Shown: piece by piece, positions 47,212-56,609 of the stretch
Numbering within the stretch: the first letter of the stretch is position 1
How the letters are laid out: each line of letters begins with the position of its first letter
Origin: Henckelia pumila
Lineage: Eukaryota > Streptophyta > Magnoliopsida > Lamiales > Gesneriaceae
Direction: 5' to 3'
DNA: 64,000 nucleotides
Assembly: GCF_033568475.1 (NCBI RefSeq)
Contig: NC_133122.1
Location: 14,884,763-14,948,762 of the forward strand
The notes under the pieces: model-generated
The model's database searches: none
Seen by the model: the letters and a program-made list of their open reading frames with translations, nothing else
Told to the model about the DNA's origin: nothing
Made by a program: the position numbers and the translations under genes

Positions 47212-47498
47212 TACCATTAATACATGAATTGAAATATAATACCGATATAATAATATTTACAAGTACGAGCCAACCAGCCAACCAACTAATAATATATCAG
47301 AATCTAGTAAAACAAAGGTGGTCCGCTTTATCTCTAAATATTTTATATTCGAATCGTTACGATATTATAATTTATTATCAACATATAATATTAAAATAGT
47401 ACCACATTCGCAAGCTTAAATCTTAATTTGATATCCGATATACTTGTACTAAAAAAAAAAAAAAGTAGTCCACATCACAAATATCAATTCAGTTTTTT

Positions 47499-47499
<1 letters not shown>
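47212..47499. other. AT-rich sequence right of the copia insertion, no gene seen
   Basis: Continuous with 27606 before insertion. AAGTAGTCCACATCAC also occurs near 27062 in the left flank, so a local repeat is shared. No frame. Confidence 0.5.

Positions 47500-47559
<60 letters not shown>
47500..47559. repeat. (TA)n microsatellite at the broken edge of the hAT element
   Basis: About 60 bases of TA, abutting the first base of recognisable transposase sequence. Confidence 0.93.
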
Positions 47560-47561
<2 letters not shown>

Positions 47562-47564
<3 letters not shown>

Positions 47565-49040
47565 GTTTACTTGATTGGGGTATTGGTAAAAATTTTTCAA
47601 TCACTGTGGACAATGCATCTTCAAATGATAGCGCAATTGCTTATTTGAAAAAGAAGTTCGATAATTGGGGAAGCAATATTATGGGAGTGAAATATGTTCA
47701 CGTAAGGTGTATTGCACATATCATTAATCTTGTTGTGCAGGATGGTTTGAAAGAAAATGATGAGCATTTAGCTATTTCTCGTGTTATAGGAGCTGTTAGG
47801 TATTTACGAAGTTCTCCGGCTAGGTACAAAAGATTTCAAGAGTGTGTTCATCTTGAAAAATTAGAAACAAATAAGTTGTTAACTCTTGATGTGCCTACTA
47901 GATGGAACTCGACATACCTAATGTTGGATTCAGCAATAAATATTAAAAGAGCATTTGATGCATATGATGAAGCTGATCTTGATTTTCGTATTGATCTTTC
48001 AAAGAAGCCATATGATGGGGTTCCAAATGATCATGATTGGGATATATGCAAGCTTTTGCTGAAATTTTTGAAACATTTTTATAAACTCACTTTGCGTATT
48101 TCAGGTTCTTTGTATGTCACATCAAACATTATGTTTCATGAAATTAGTGAGGTTGATATGCTTCTCAAGCAATGGTTGGACAGTGCTGATTTTGAACTGA
48201 GTTTAATGGCAAGAAAAATGAAAGAAAAATATGATAAGTACTGGGGATCAATTGAGAAAATGAATATGATTTTATATTATGCTGTGATCCTTGATCCACG
48301 TCACAAGTTGGAGTTCATTGAATTTTCTTTTGATAGAATATTTGGTCGTGAGGGGAGAAATGAGATTATGAAAGAACAAGTGAGAGATGGCCTTAAAGAG
48401 TTGTTTGATGATTATAATTTGAGGTTTTCCAATAAACATCCACAAGCCACTGAAAGTTTATGTTCTTCATCAAGTGGTTCCAAGCTTATGTCTAAGAAAC
48501 TCTCAATTGAGGTGGATGATGAATCTGAAATGATTATAAGATTGTCTTTGAAGCAAGAGTTCAAGATGTATAAGAGTGGAGGAAAAGGTGAAATAGTAAA
48601 ATCTGAGTTGGAAAAATATTTGAGTAAAGATGTTGAGGAGGAGAGAAAGAACTTCGATATATTGAAATGGTGGAAGGAGAATAGTCCTAGGTTTCCAATT
48701 CTTTCTCAAATGGCTTGAGATATATTGGCAGTTCCAATTTCCACAGTTGCTTCAGAGTATGCATTTAACACAGGTGGGCATGTACTTGATGCATTTAGGA
48801 GCTCTTTATCAGCCAAGATAGTTCAATCTCTCATTTGTGCTCAATACTGGTTTCGATGTGATTCAAAACCAATTAATGTGGAAGAGGATTTGTGTGATGT
48901 TGAAATAATTTACAAAGGTATTTTAATTTAATTTATTCTAGTTCTATCTAAGTATTTCAAATTACTAACCTTTTACTCTCTTGATTTATTTTGCAGAGTT
49001 GACAAAATTAGATGTTGATTCATCTATTTTTGATGTTTGA
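47562..49040 (+). pseudogene. hAT transposase fragment (DAYSLEEPER/RICESLEEPER-like)
   Basis: The frame is open from 47562 (LLDWGIGKNFSITVDNASSN), the region around a catalytic Asp. Next are CIAHIINLVVQDGL, LDVPTRWNSTYLML, a DUF4413-like stretch near 48020-48300 (YYAVILDPRHKLEFI), and the dimerisation domain hATC (STVASEYAFNTGGHVLDAFR, then SLICAQYWFR). A single TGA at 48716 interrupts the coding (MA*DILA, where Arg is usual, so CGA-to-TGA). A predicted intron at 48918-48996 (AAAG|GTATTT to TTTGCAG|AG) joins the last exon ELTKLDVDSSIFDV ending at 49040. The BED zinc finger and N-terminal catalytic region are missing. A domesticated gene is unlikely given the stop and the nearby transposon end. 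Confidence 0.92.
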
Positions 49041-49749
49041 TTATCCAGTAAAAGTTTTTGGGTAATATTTCCTTGAATTACATATTTTTTCATTTTTTTT
49101 GAATCAGTGCATTACTAGTTGTTGCATTACATATTCCTACTGCATTATTTTTGTTTACCTCCCAGTAGTCATTTTCTCTGTTAAATTAGAAGTGCCCCTT
49201 ATCTTGTTGCTTGGAAATTGAGATTGCTTATGCAATGTTACAATACACAGTACTGTTTTATGGGGAACAAAGATCACAAATAACTTGTAAATTGACATTG
49301 TTTATGTTAGGACAATTAAAGCCCTTGCACCCTGCTTCATATGTGGACAATAGATCAATGAGATGGGACCGTAGGAGTGCTGCATTTTGTTTTAGAAAAG
49401 GTGAATCTCATGCATTGCACTGGAATTTTTTTAGGTCTTGGCTTGTTTATTTAAATCTATAATTTCTTTCTTATTTATTTAAATTTTTGTTGCAGTTAAA
49501 AGTTTGTTGCGGTGTTAGGGTTGGATTTGAGTTTTGGCCAAATGATGGCAGACGGATGTTGAAAATTGAAATATTCATCATGGGATGTTGATGTCAAGAT
49601 TGGATTGATCAAACTTTTTAATTTATTATATATGTTATGTGTTATCATGGAACATTGAAGATTAATTATTTTTCTTGCTTGTTATTGTAAGCATTGGACA
49701 AGTTAGTATATTAATTTATAGTTTGTATCCATTTTTATTAATTTTTTTT
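49041..49749 (+). other. 3' non-coding part of the hAT element
   Basis: No domain-bearing frame; mildly AT-rich. It leads into the subterminal repeats. The frame at 49211-49462 has no recognised similarity and is probably chance. Confidence 0.55.
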
Positions 49750-49924
49750 AAAACTGGATAACCGAAACCGACCCTAACCGAACCCGACTTAATCGGGTAC
49801 CCGACAAGTCGGGTACCCGATAGTGTCGGTTCGGGTTCAGGTAGTACAAAACACTACCCGACTTAGTCGGGTACACGACCCGAAGTACCCGAAAACCGAA
49901 TAACCCGACCCGTGCCCACCCCTA
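49750..49924. repeat. Subterminal ACCCGA/TCGGGT repeat cluster and 3' end of the hAT element
   Basis: Many copies of ACCCGA and its complement, including CGGGTACCCGA twice and TAGTCGGGTA, within 175 bp. Such arrays are the usual transposase binding sites near hAT ends. The terminus CCCACCCCTA ends about 49923-49924. Confidence 0.82.
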
Positions 49925-49929
49925 CCCAA

Positions 49930-50279
49930 GGGGTGCAGGCAAACTTGGGCGCCAGCCTACGTGGCGCCCAAGTGTGTATTATTTTGTTTTTTTAAATTCT
50001 CACGTGGGCCTGCCTTAATTTCTTTCACCTAACAGAAGCTATCTTCTCAGAAGCCCCAAAGACATCGCGATCCCAATTTCTCCTCTTTCACGTCTGCAAA
50101 TGGAATCCTCGATGCCGCCCATCTCCGCCGTGGAACGACCACGTCTCCGCCGTTGCTAAGGTTAATCTTCCTCTCACATAGGCGATTCCATTTTCTCCTC
50201 TTCTCACGTCTGCAAATGGAATCCCCGATGCCGCCCATCTCCGCCGTGGAACGACCACATCTCCGCCGTTGCTAAGGTT
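49930..50279 (+). repeat. Left TIR of the MULE (350 bp), with a 116-bp internal tandem duplication
   Basis: Pairs with 56610-56959. The inner part holds two copies of a unit (CACGTCTGCAAATGGAATCC, then GATGCCGCCCATCTCCGCCG) at 116-bp spacing. Each copy includes a 19-codon frame (50100-50159 and 50216-50275). The TIR probably provides the promoter and leader of the transposase gene. Confidence 0.9.
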
Positions 50280-50814
50280 TTTCGTCCTCTCAGGTAGGCG
50301 ATTATTTAAGCAAGCCCATTTTTCTCTTATCACGTTTACATAGTTTGTGACTTTCACGATCCCATTGTTTTGAATCTTTTCATAATAATATACTCTCTGC
50401 TGCATTCACGCCCAAATAATATACTCTCCGCTGCCTCTTCCACGATCCCATTTTTTTAATAATAATTCAAAGGTGATTCACGTACATTTTGGGGTCTTTC
50501 ATAGTCAAAATTGGAAGCAACAGAGAAACTCCATCTACTTCTACGTCGTTCTCGGTCACGAGAACAAGAAGAAATCGAGGAGGCCAGCCCAGGTCGATTC
50601 TTGTTTGTTTTTTATAGTTTGTTCGATAAATTGTTGTTTACCCGTTTTCATAATTTGTAGATAAGTTCATGTTAACTGTTATTATTATTATATGGTTTTA
50701 TCTTTCATGATAATCACATTTGTTATATTTTGTATTTTGCAAATACAATAAAATTCAGAATAATTAAAAGCAGTGGGTCGTTTGCGTTCCAGAAATTGTG
50801 GTATCTTACATCAG

Positions 50815-50908
50815 GTATCTATCAATTATTAGTAATATTGTTAATTATTTGTTTTCTGAATTTATTAAAAATTATTATATTAAAATGTATGATCGTCATA
50901 TTTTACAG
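50815..50908 (+). other. Predicted 5' leader intron of the MULE transposase
   Basis: CATCAG|GTATCT at 50815 and TTTTACAG|AG at 50908, two bases before the transposase ATG. Length 94 nt with a T-rich 3' end. Prediction only. Confidence 0.5.
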
Positions 50909-50910
50909 AG

Positions 50911-53262
50911 ATGAAAGAAAATAGTGGGGATGATCAGTCATACTTCCCTCAAGTTGGAGAAGATCGAAAGACAAATATTGGAATGAGATTCGAATCATTG
51001 GAGGATGCATATTCGTACTATAACCAATACGCACGAGAATCTGGATTTAGTGCGAGAATTAGCAATAGCAAGAGAAGTAAGAAGACGAGTGAAGTTATTT
51101 GGAAAAAATTTGTATGCTTTAAAGAAGGGCAGACAGATGAAGTTCGATGGAGTAAAGAGGCAAATAGTGATAAACCAAGACAAAACAGAGCTCGTCGAGA
51201 CATTCGATCTGGATGTAAGGCAAAGATTTCAGTTGTGAAGGAACAAATTGGTCCGGGATGGATGATTAGTACTTTCATAGAAAACCATAACCATCCACTT
51301 GCTACTCCTTCAAAAGTCCATTTGTTACGTTCACATCGCAGTATTTCTGTATCAAAGAGAGCACTAAGTCAACAATTTGCAGAAGCCAATATCCCAACTT
51401 GTCAACAAATGCGATTATTTGAGATAGAACATGGAGGGCCAGAGAACGTAGGTTGTACAGAAAGAGATTTGAGAAACTATCAGAGAAGTTTAAGGGAGGA
51501 GCACATGGGGATAGATGCTGAAACATTTGTTGATTTCTTGCAATCTGAGAAAGACAAGTGTTCAACTTTTTTCTTTGATTATGAGACTGACTCAGACAAC
51601 AGATTTAGCAGGTTTTTTTGGGCAGATTCTGTGTCAAGGAGGGCAAACACTGTCTTTGGAGATGTAGTGGTGTTTGATACAACATATAACACCAACAAAT
51701 ATGGGCTGATTTTTGCACCTTTTGTAGGTGTCAATCATCACAGTCAGACCATCCTCTTTGGTTATGGATTTCTGAGTGACGAAAGAACAGAATCTTTTGT
51801 TTGGTTGCTAGGTAAGTTCCTACAAGCAATGCCTAGTGGTGCACCAAAATTGATCATCACTGATCAGGATCCTGCCATGACCAAAGCCATAGCCCAAGTT
51901 TTTCCCCAAACAGTGCATCGATATTGTCTGTTTCACATTTTAAACAAATTTCCAGACAAATTGAGTCCTGTGATTTTCCGTGACCATTACCAAAGCATTA
52001 GGATTGTCATTGTACATTCAACAACAAGTGATGAATTTGAGGAGTCATGGAAAGGGGTTATGGAGTCTGCTCCTTGGTCCAAAATGATTGGCTGAATTTG
52101 ATGTATGATTTGCGACATAGGTGGGTGCCATCTTATTTCCTAAATGTATTCTCTGCAGGGATTTCAAGCAGTCAAAGATCAGAAAGTTCCCATGCTTTTT
52201 TCAAACAATACATCTCTAACAAGAATGCATTGATGGATTTTATTGTTCGTTTTAATAAGGCACTCCGGAACCAAAGACACATTGAGTTAGTCGCAGATCA
52301 TATTGATATGAATGAGCGCCCAAAAGTAATGTCAAATTGGCCAATGGAAACTCAAATGGTGAAAGTTTATACAAAAAAAAAATGGTTGGAGTTTAAAAAG
52401 GAAGTAGGTGAGAGTCATCACTATTATGTGGAACAAGTATCTACTGGAATCGAGTTTTGGGTTTATCATGTAATGAATTTTCAAGGTTCTTCTTCATCGA
52501 AACCAAGGGTGCTTACACATGACGTGCAGAGAAATTATGTATATTGTAGTTGTATGAAATCTCAGTTTCACGGCATTCCATGCAGGCATATGCTAGCATT
52601 TTTTCGTGTCAACCAAGTTTTCCACTTGCCTGATAAGTATATTCTCAAACGGTGGACCCAAGGCGCAAAAGTAGGAGCATTATTTTCTCTGCCTGAGCAA
52701 AATGTGAGACGATCCAGAGAGGTGTTTGACGTCAAGGCATTGGAATTTATCTTTTAGATCTTCTGCTTTAGTAGTTGCAACATCTATGACTGAAGAGGGA
52801 ACAAAATTCTTGCATGAACAATTTGATAATATTGATTGCAAAATGAAGGAGTTGAATATTTGCATACCATCAAGCAATGCAAGTGAAAACAGGAGATCCA
52901 TGGATGGGGCCAGTGCTATCATTGATCCTTGTGTAATAAGAACAAAAGGGTGTGGGAAGAGATTTAAGTCATCGAAGGAGAAGGCAACCTCGAAGGGTAG
53001 ACAGTGTCGTGGATGTGGGCATCGTGGTGTGTCGCATGACAAGCGCAATTGCCCAAATTTGCTAGACAAGTATTACTTGATTAATTTTATTTATTTGTAT
53101 TTGCAAAGCTATAAATTCCATTACTCATATTTTTTTCATTTTTGGTTTACTAGGTCAAGTGCAAACAATTATAACGAAGATGACAGTTCAGATGAAGAAA
53201 ATTTTGAATCGATAGATGGTATTTTAAATGGTTTAGTATTTTATGTGAAATTAAGTTACTAG
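50911..53262 (+). pseudogene. FAR1/FHY3-like MULE transposase, frameshifted
   Basis: From ATG 50911: FAR1 DNA-binding domain at about residues 30-125 (FESLEDAYSYYNQYARESGF, then CKAKISVV and ENHNHPL), then the MULE DDE core with Asp in VVFDTTYNTNKYG, Asp in IITDQDPAMTKA and Glu in SSQRSESSHAFFKQY. A SWIM zinc finger follows (YCSCMKSQFHGIPCRHML near 52550-52600), and a C-terminal knuckle (CRGCGHRGVSHDKRNC near 53005-53055) with an acidic tail. The frame moves near 52070-52085 (between GVMESA and NDWLNLMY) and again near 52740-52757; both look like real indels. An intron at 53070-53153 is predicted in the tail. It would cut and insert the MULE. FAR1 family members also act as plant transcription factors, but position inside TIRs and the breaks argue for a transposon copy. 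Confidence 0.9.
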
Positions 53263-54194
53263 TTCACATTATTTTAGGTTAGTGTATTAAGTTTGTATCT
53301 TTGGAAACATGTAATTGTACGATACAGGAACACAGAATTAAAGTGACGGTGGATGAAAATGCAACGAGTGATCAGAAGTTGTCCAAGGTTAGCCTGGGAG
53401 GGAATGTGGTGTCGAATGGCTGATGGCTTTATTAAAACTTATTTAATTGAGTTATTTGATAAGATCTCTGGTTTTTCTTAGGGTCTAATCACATTAGTTT
53501 TCTTTATTGTTTCCAGTTACCCCGAGGAGGCTAAATATTTTAGTCCGTGCTAGCCTATCACTTGGTAAGCAATTTTATACCTTTCTCATGTCTTTTATAT
53601 TCCCGGACTCTTTAATTGTATATCTATCTTCGTTTCTTACTTGTTTAATCCTTCTGTAAATAAGTATTAAATTGAATTAAACTGTGTTGACTACTAAGTT
53701 AGCTTGCAGTACTTATTTCTGCCAACATGCTTAATCGTCTGTTAGTCTTTTGTGTTTACTTTGAGGTATTACTTGTGTACAGAGGTATAAGAGAGGTTGT
53801 CTAAAAATGTTGCCAAAAACATAAAGGGCAGTGCACATGTTTGCCAAATATAAATGGGTTTGGATTCAAAATATACATTATATATAAATGGATTCAAATA
53901 AGATGCTTAGTTAATCGATTAGAGAATTGGTTTGTTTTTATATCATGTGATACGTTTATGGTATCTTGTTTGCAGTACTGTTTAGGGGAAATGTTGATAA
54001 GGTATCTATCACAGGGATAGGACGAAAGGATAAAGGATGGGGACATTGTGTGTTATTTATAGCTGAAACATGTGGGGTGTGGACCTCCACAGCAAGGAAA
54101 TGGATATCTATTATTTAGTGGGTTGATTATGTGCCTTCAACTGCTCAAGTGGTTTGATATCATCACATTCTTGTTTCGATTTTATTGCCTGCAG
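53263..54194 (+). other. MULE interior between transposase and captured fragment
   Basis: No clear coding. It begins with probable 3' untranslated sequence of the transposase. It ends with a pyrimidine-rich tract and TTGCCTGCAG, a good splice acceptor placed exactly before the helicase-like codons, so the tail is probably captured intron sequence. Confidence 0.5.
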
Positions 54195-54332
54195 AGGCTC
54201 AGGTCAGATTTTCTGAAAAATCATGTATTTCTATCGGTGGGAAAAGTTGGCTCCAGCACCAATCTCATTGTTCAAAGGGTTGAATTTGTTCGCGACATGG
54301 ACAAAAGGGGCCAGTCTCATGTATTAGTAGCT
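54195..54332 (+). pseudogene. Captured exon fragment of a DEAD-box RNA helicase (DED1/DDX3-like)
   Basis: After the acceptor at 54194 the frame reads [20 protein letters not shown], then [20 protein letters not shown]. This matches the segment following motif III (SAT) in plant DED1/DDX3-type helicases such as RH37, where [20 protein letters not shown] is characteristic, with Q|R at an exon boundary. About 40 residues are recognisable; further residues to 54551 ([18 protein letters not shown]) are open but not recognised. It lacks all catalytic helicase motifs. It is most likely a host gene piece carried by the MULE, as in Pack-MULEs, possibly made as part of a chimeric transcript. Recognition is from memory of the family. 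Confidence 0.7.
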
Positions 54333-55249
54333 TCTTCATCAAACATGACCATCGAAGTTCCCAGCTCCCGTCGTGTCTCTGTTACTGGTGGAGTGCATTT
54401 TGATCCTGTAAAACGTGTTTTGCGGGATATCCAACAAGTTGGACAAGAACCTGAAGAGATAATTAATATAACGATGGATATACATCACGTGAATTCGAAA
54501 ACGATGGATATATATCAAGTATTTTGTGAAGTGAAGTTGACGATTAATATATGAAAATTATTCGTGATTTTTTGTTTCATTGTGTTGTTTCTTTTTCATC
54601 ACGAAGAATGAATGTCCTGCGCGCTTTTCTTACGGATTTGTGATATGTTTTTATAAGTGGATTTCATGATGTGCAAATGAATGTCATATGCAGTACTACT
54701 ATGGAAATTGGGCATTTTATGCTATTTCTGGGCAAAAGATAACGTAAGTAATCAATAGATACAAACAACTCTAAGGATCATAATACTTGAATGCAAAATA
54801 TTGAATTCACTTGCATTGAAATTGTCTCTTCACGAAGTAACAAAAATCACATTAAAAAAGATAAGTAGGAGGCGGCCAATTGGTCAAACCACCCAATTTT
54901 TCATACAAGTGATACGGGATAGGAGACTAGAGGAGGCCAAGAAAAAAAAAAACCAAAAAAGACTTAACTCAAAAAAAAATTATACAACAAACAATACATT
55001 TGCAAAATTCCTTAAATTGAAAAACAAAAAAGGCCATCGATAACAATTACAAATGTGCTAAAGACACAAGCGCACATAAACCAAACAAGATATACATAAC
55101 ATCGATCATCTCTCAGATTAATTAATAGATAGAACAGGGGAACAATTCAGTCATACAATGCCATAAAATTTTCGAAACTGCATCAATTTTTCCAACATAA
55201 CCAGTTATATAATAAAATTCAAACTAGGAAACAACTTAGAATAATATTT
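54333..55249. other. MULE interior between captured fragment and minus-strand gene
   Basis: An open frame continues to 54554 with no known domain. Beyond that there is AT-rich sequence with A runs (54930-54990). The minus-strand gene's 3' untranslated region should lie at its right end. Confidence 0.5.
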
Positions 55250-55927
55250 CTAATTATCTTTGCTAATTCTTAGTGCTTTCAAATTCACTTCTACCATAGC
55301 GACAATCCTCTTGATTTCATCTAGGTTCTGTTGTATTTCCTCCAACTTAGTCATATTCACTTCAGTCCTTACAGTAGAAGTTGAGTGTGAACTTTGGTTT
55401 CTAGTAGTCCGGAAGGATTCTTGAGTCCCTGAACTTGAAGATGCATGTGAACTTTGGTTCCCTGTAGTCCGGAACGGTGCTCCAGTCCTTGAACTCGGAA
55501 TTGCATGTGAACTTTGGTTTCCAGTAGTCCGGAAGGATGCTTGAGTCCCTGAACTTGAAGATGCAAGTGAACTTTGGTTCCCTGTAGTCCGGAACGGTCC
55601 TCCAGTCCTTGAACTCGGAATTGAATGCGAACTTTGGTTTCTTGTATTCCGAAATGTATTCGATGCAGAATTTCTCACCATGTATGAATGATAAACTTTT
55701 TTTGCTTCCTCTCTACTGTCGAAGGAGTCGTGGACAACATAGCTATATCCAAGTACTTGGTCGCTTGCTTCTGCCCATGTGTCATAAAGACCTGGCTCAT
55801 GTCCAACGAATACAACGTATGTTATTCCCTTGAATGAAAAATTAATCACAAACAATTTTATAATCTTGAATATATAAAATATTAGAACTATACATACAAT
55901 ATTATAAAATAAATTAAAACACACCAT
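55250..55927 (-). CDS. MULE second gene: RNase H1-N/viroplasmin-like domain, five 20-residue repeats, coiled coil
   Basis: On the minus strand ATG at 55927 is followed at once by a predicted 96-nt intron (ATG|GTGTGT at 55924 to TTCATTCAAG|GGA at 55829). Splicing gives a 193-residue protein starting MGITYVVFVGHEPGLYDTW. Residues about 2-50 match the Cauli_VI / RNase H1 N-terminal fold (YVVF.G..PG.Y..W, then SFDSREEAKKVYHSYM), which binds RNA-DNA hybrids or dsRNA in other proteins. Five repeats of the form FRTTGNQSSH(A/S)xxSSRTGxP follow, alternating between two subtypes, then a charged coiled coil (TKLEEIQQNLDEIKRIVAMV). No stop or frameshift is seen. It converges on the transposase, in the place of mudrB in MuDR, so it may assist transposition. 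That role is inferred; MuDR MURB has no such domain. It could instead be a captured host gene. Confidence 0.72.
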   Translation of the reverse strand: MVCFNLFYNIVCIVLIFYIFKIIKLFVINFSFKGITYVVFVGHEPGLYDTWAEASDQVLGYSYVVHDSFDSREEAKKVYHSYMVRNSASNTFRNTRNQSSHSIPSSRTGGPFRTTGNQSSLASSSSGTQASFRTTGNQSSHAIPSSRTGAPFRTTGNQSSHASSSSGTQESFRTTRNQSSHSTSTVRTEVNMTKLEEIQQNLDEIKRIVAMVEVNLKALRISKDN

Positions 55928-56609
55928 TTCGAAATATTAAGAATCTCTGTTTTCAACTCTCCTGCAAAAGATTCAATGAACTCTCATAAGATTGAATCTG
56001 ATAGTATATAATGACTTATAAACACAATCAATCTACAAACACAATAAGGTTGCAAATAGATCACTAGTTCCATCTTTTGACTGGGAAACAAAGACAAAAC
56101 ATAAGCCTAAACCCTGATAAATTCCACAAATGTGTTTAGTGAATGCTAATGTGTAAACCACATTCGATGCATATGTAAATTGTACGTAAAGTGTTTTCTT
56201 AGTAAGTTCAATAATCTTTTAATTGTAATGGGTTGATGCTCACGGTCCACCGCCCATCATTTCTGTCCGAGAATCGCATTCAAACAAATCAAAAAACACA
56301 CCCAGAAATTTTTAAACAACAATAACGCAACAACAAGATGAGCAATGTTCATTCAAAAACAAGAAAAGAAAAAATAAACTAATCAGAGTGCAAGAACTAT
56401 ATGCCAGAAACCCTCAAATGAGCTCCACACAACAGAAATATGAACTAATCTTAAAACCAAATATCCGATTTTCAGATGTGAGATTCGGTCGTCGGATCTG
56501 CGCTTGTTCCACGGCGTGATTGGGCGGTCTCGGACAGAAATGATGGGCGGTGGAGGGATCGTGAAAATCTCAAACTTTATAAACGTGTGATAAGAGAAAA
56601 ACGGATATG
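55928..56609 (-). other. Upstream region of the minus-strand MULE gene, with a 27-bp inverted repeat
   Basis: It contains TTTTGCAG|GAGAG upstream of the ATG on the minus strand, a possible acceptor of a leader intron. It also has the perfect inverted repeat at 56246-56272 and 56528-56554. No long frame. Confidence 0.55.
56246..56554. repeat. Perfect 27-bp inverted repeat with 255-bp spacer
   Basis: TCCACCGCCCATCATTTCTG plus TCCGAGA at 56246-56272 is the exact reverse complement of 56528-56554. It lies just inside the right TIR, in the probable 5' leader of the minus-strand gene. It would form a stem in that RNA. Confidence 0.85.

Larger units (their letters stand above)
47560..49924 (+). mobile_element. 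hAT transposon, 5' part missing
   Basis: It holds the C-terminal two thirds or so of a hAT transposase, a 3' non-coding region, a subterminal repeat cluster and a terminal CGTGCCCACCCCTA, whose complement TAGGGGTGGGCACG is a standard plant hAT end. The 5' end, the BED zinc finger and the first catalytic region are lost at the (TA)n tract. A partner terminal repeat is absent, so it could not move. Confidence 0.88.

Noticed and set aside
47562-49040. Domesticated hAT gene (DAYSLEEPER type)
   Set aside because: N-terminal BED finger missing, an internal stop, and a transposon 3' end follows.
50911-53262. Domesticated FAR1/FHY3 host gene
   Set aside because: Located between long TIRs, with two frameshifts; a functional host factor would be intact and outside TIRs.
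55250-55927. Endogenous pararetrovirus (Caulimoviridae) fragment
   Set aside because: Only the viroplasmin-like fold is present; no coat, movement, protease or RT sequence nearby, and it sits with its own start and intron between MULE TIRs.
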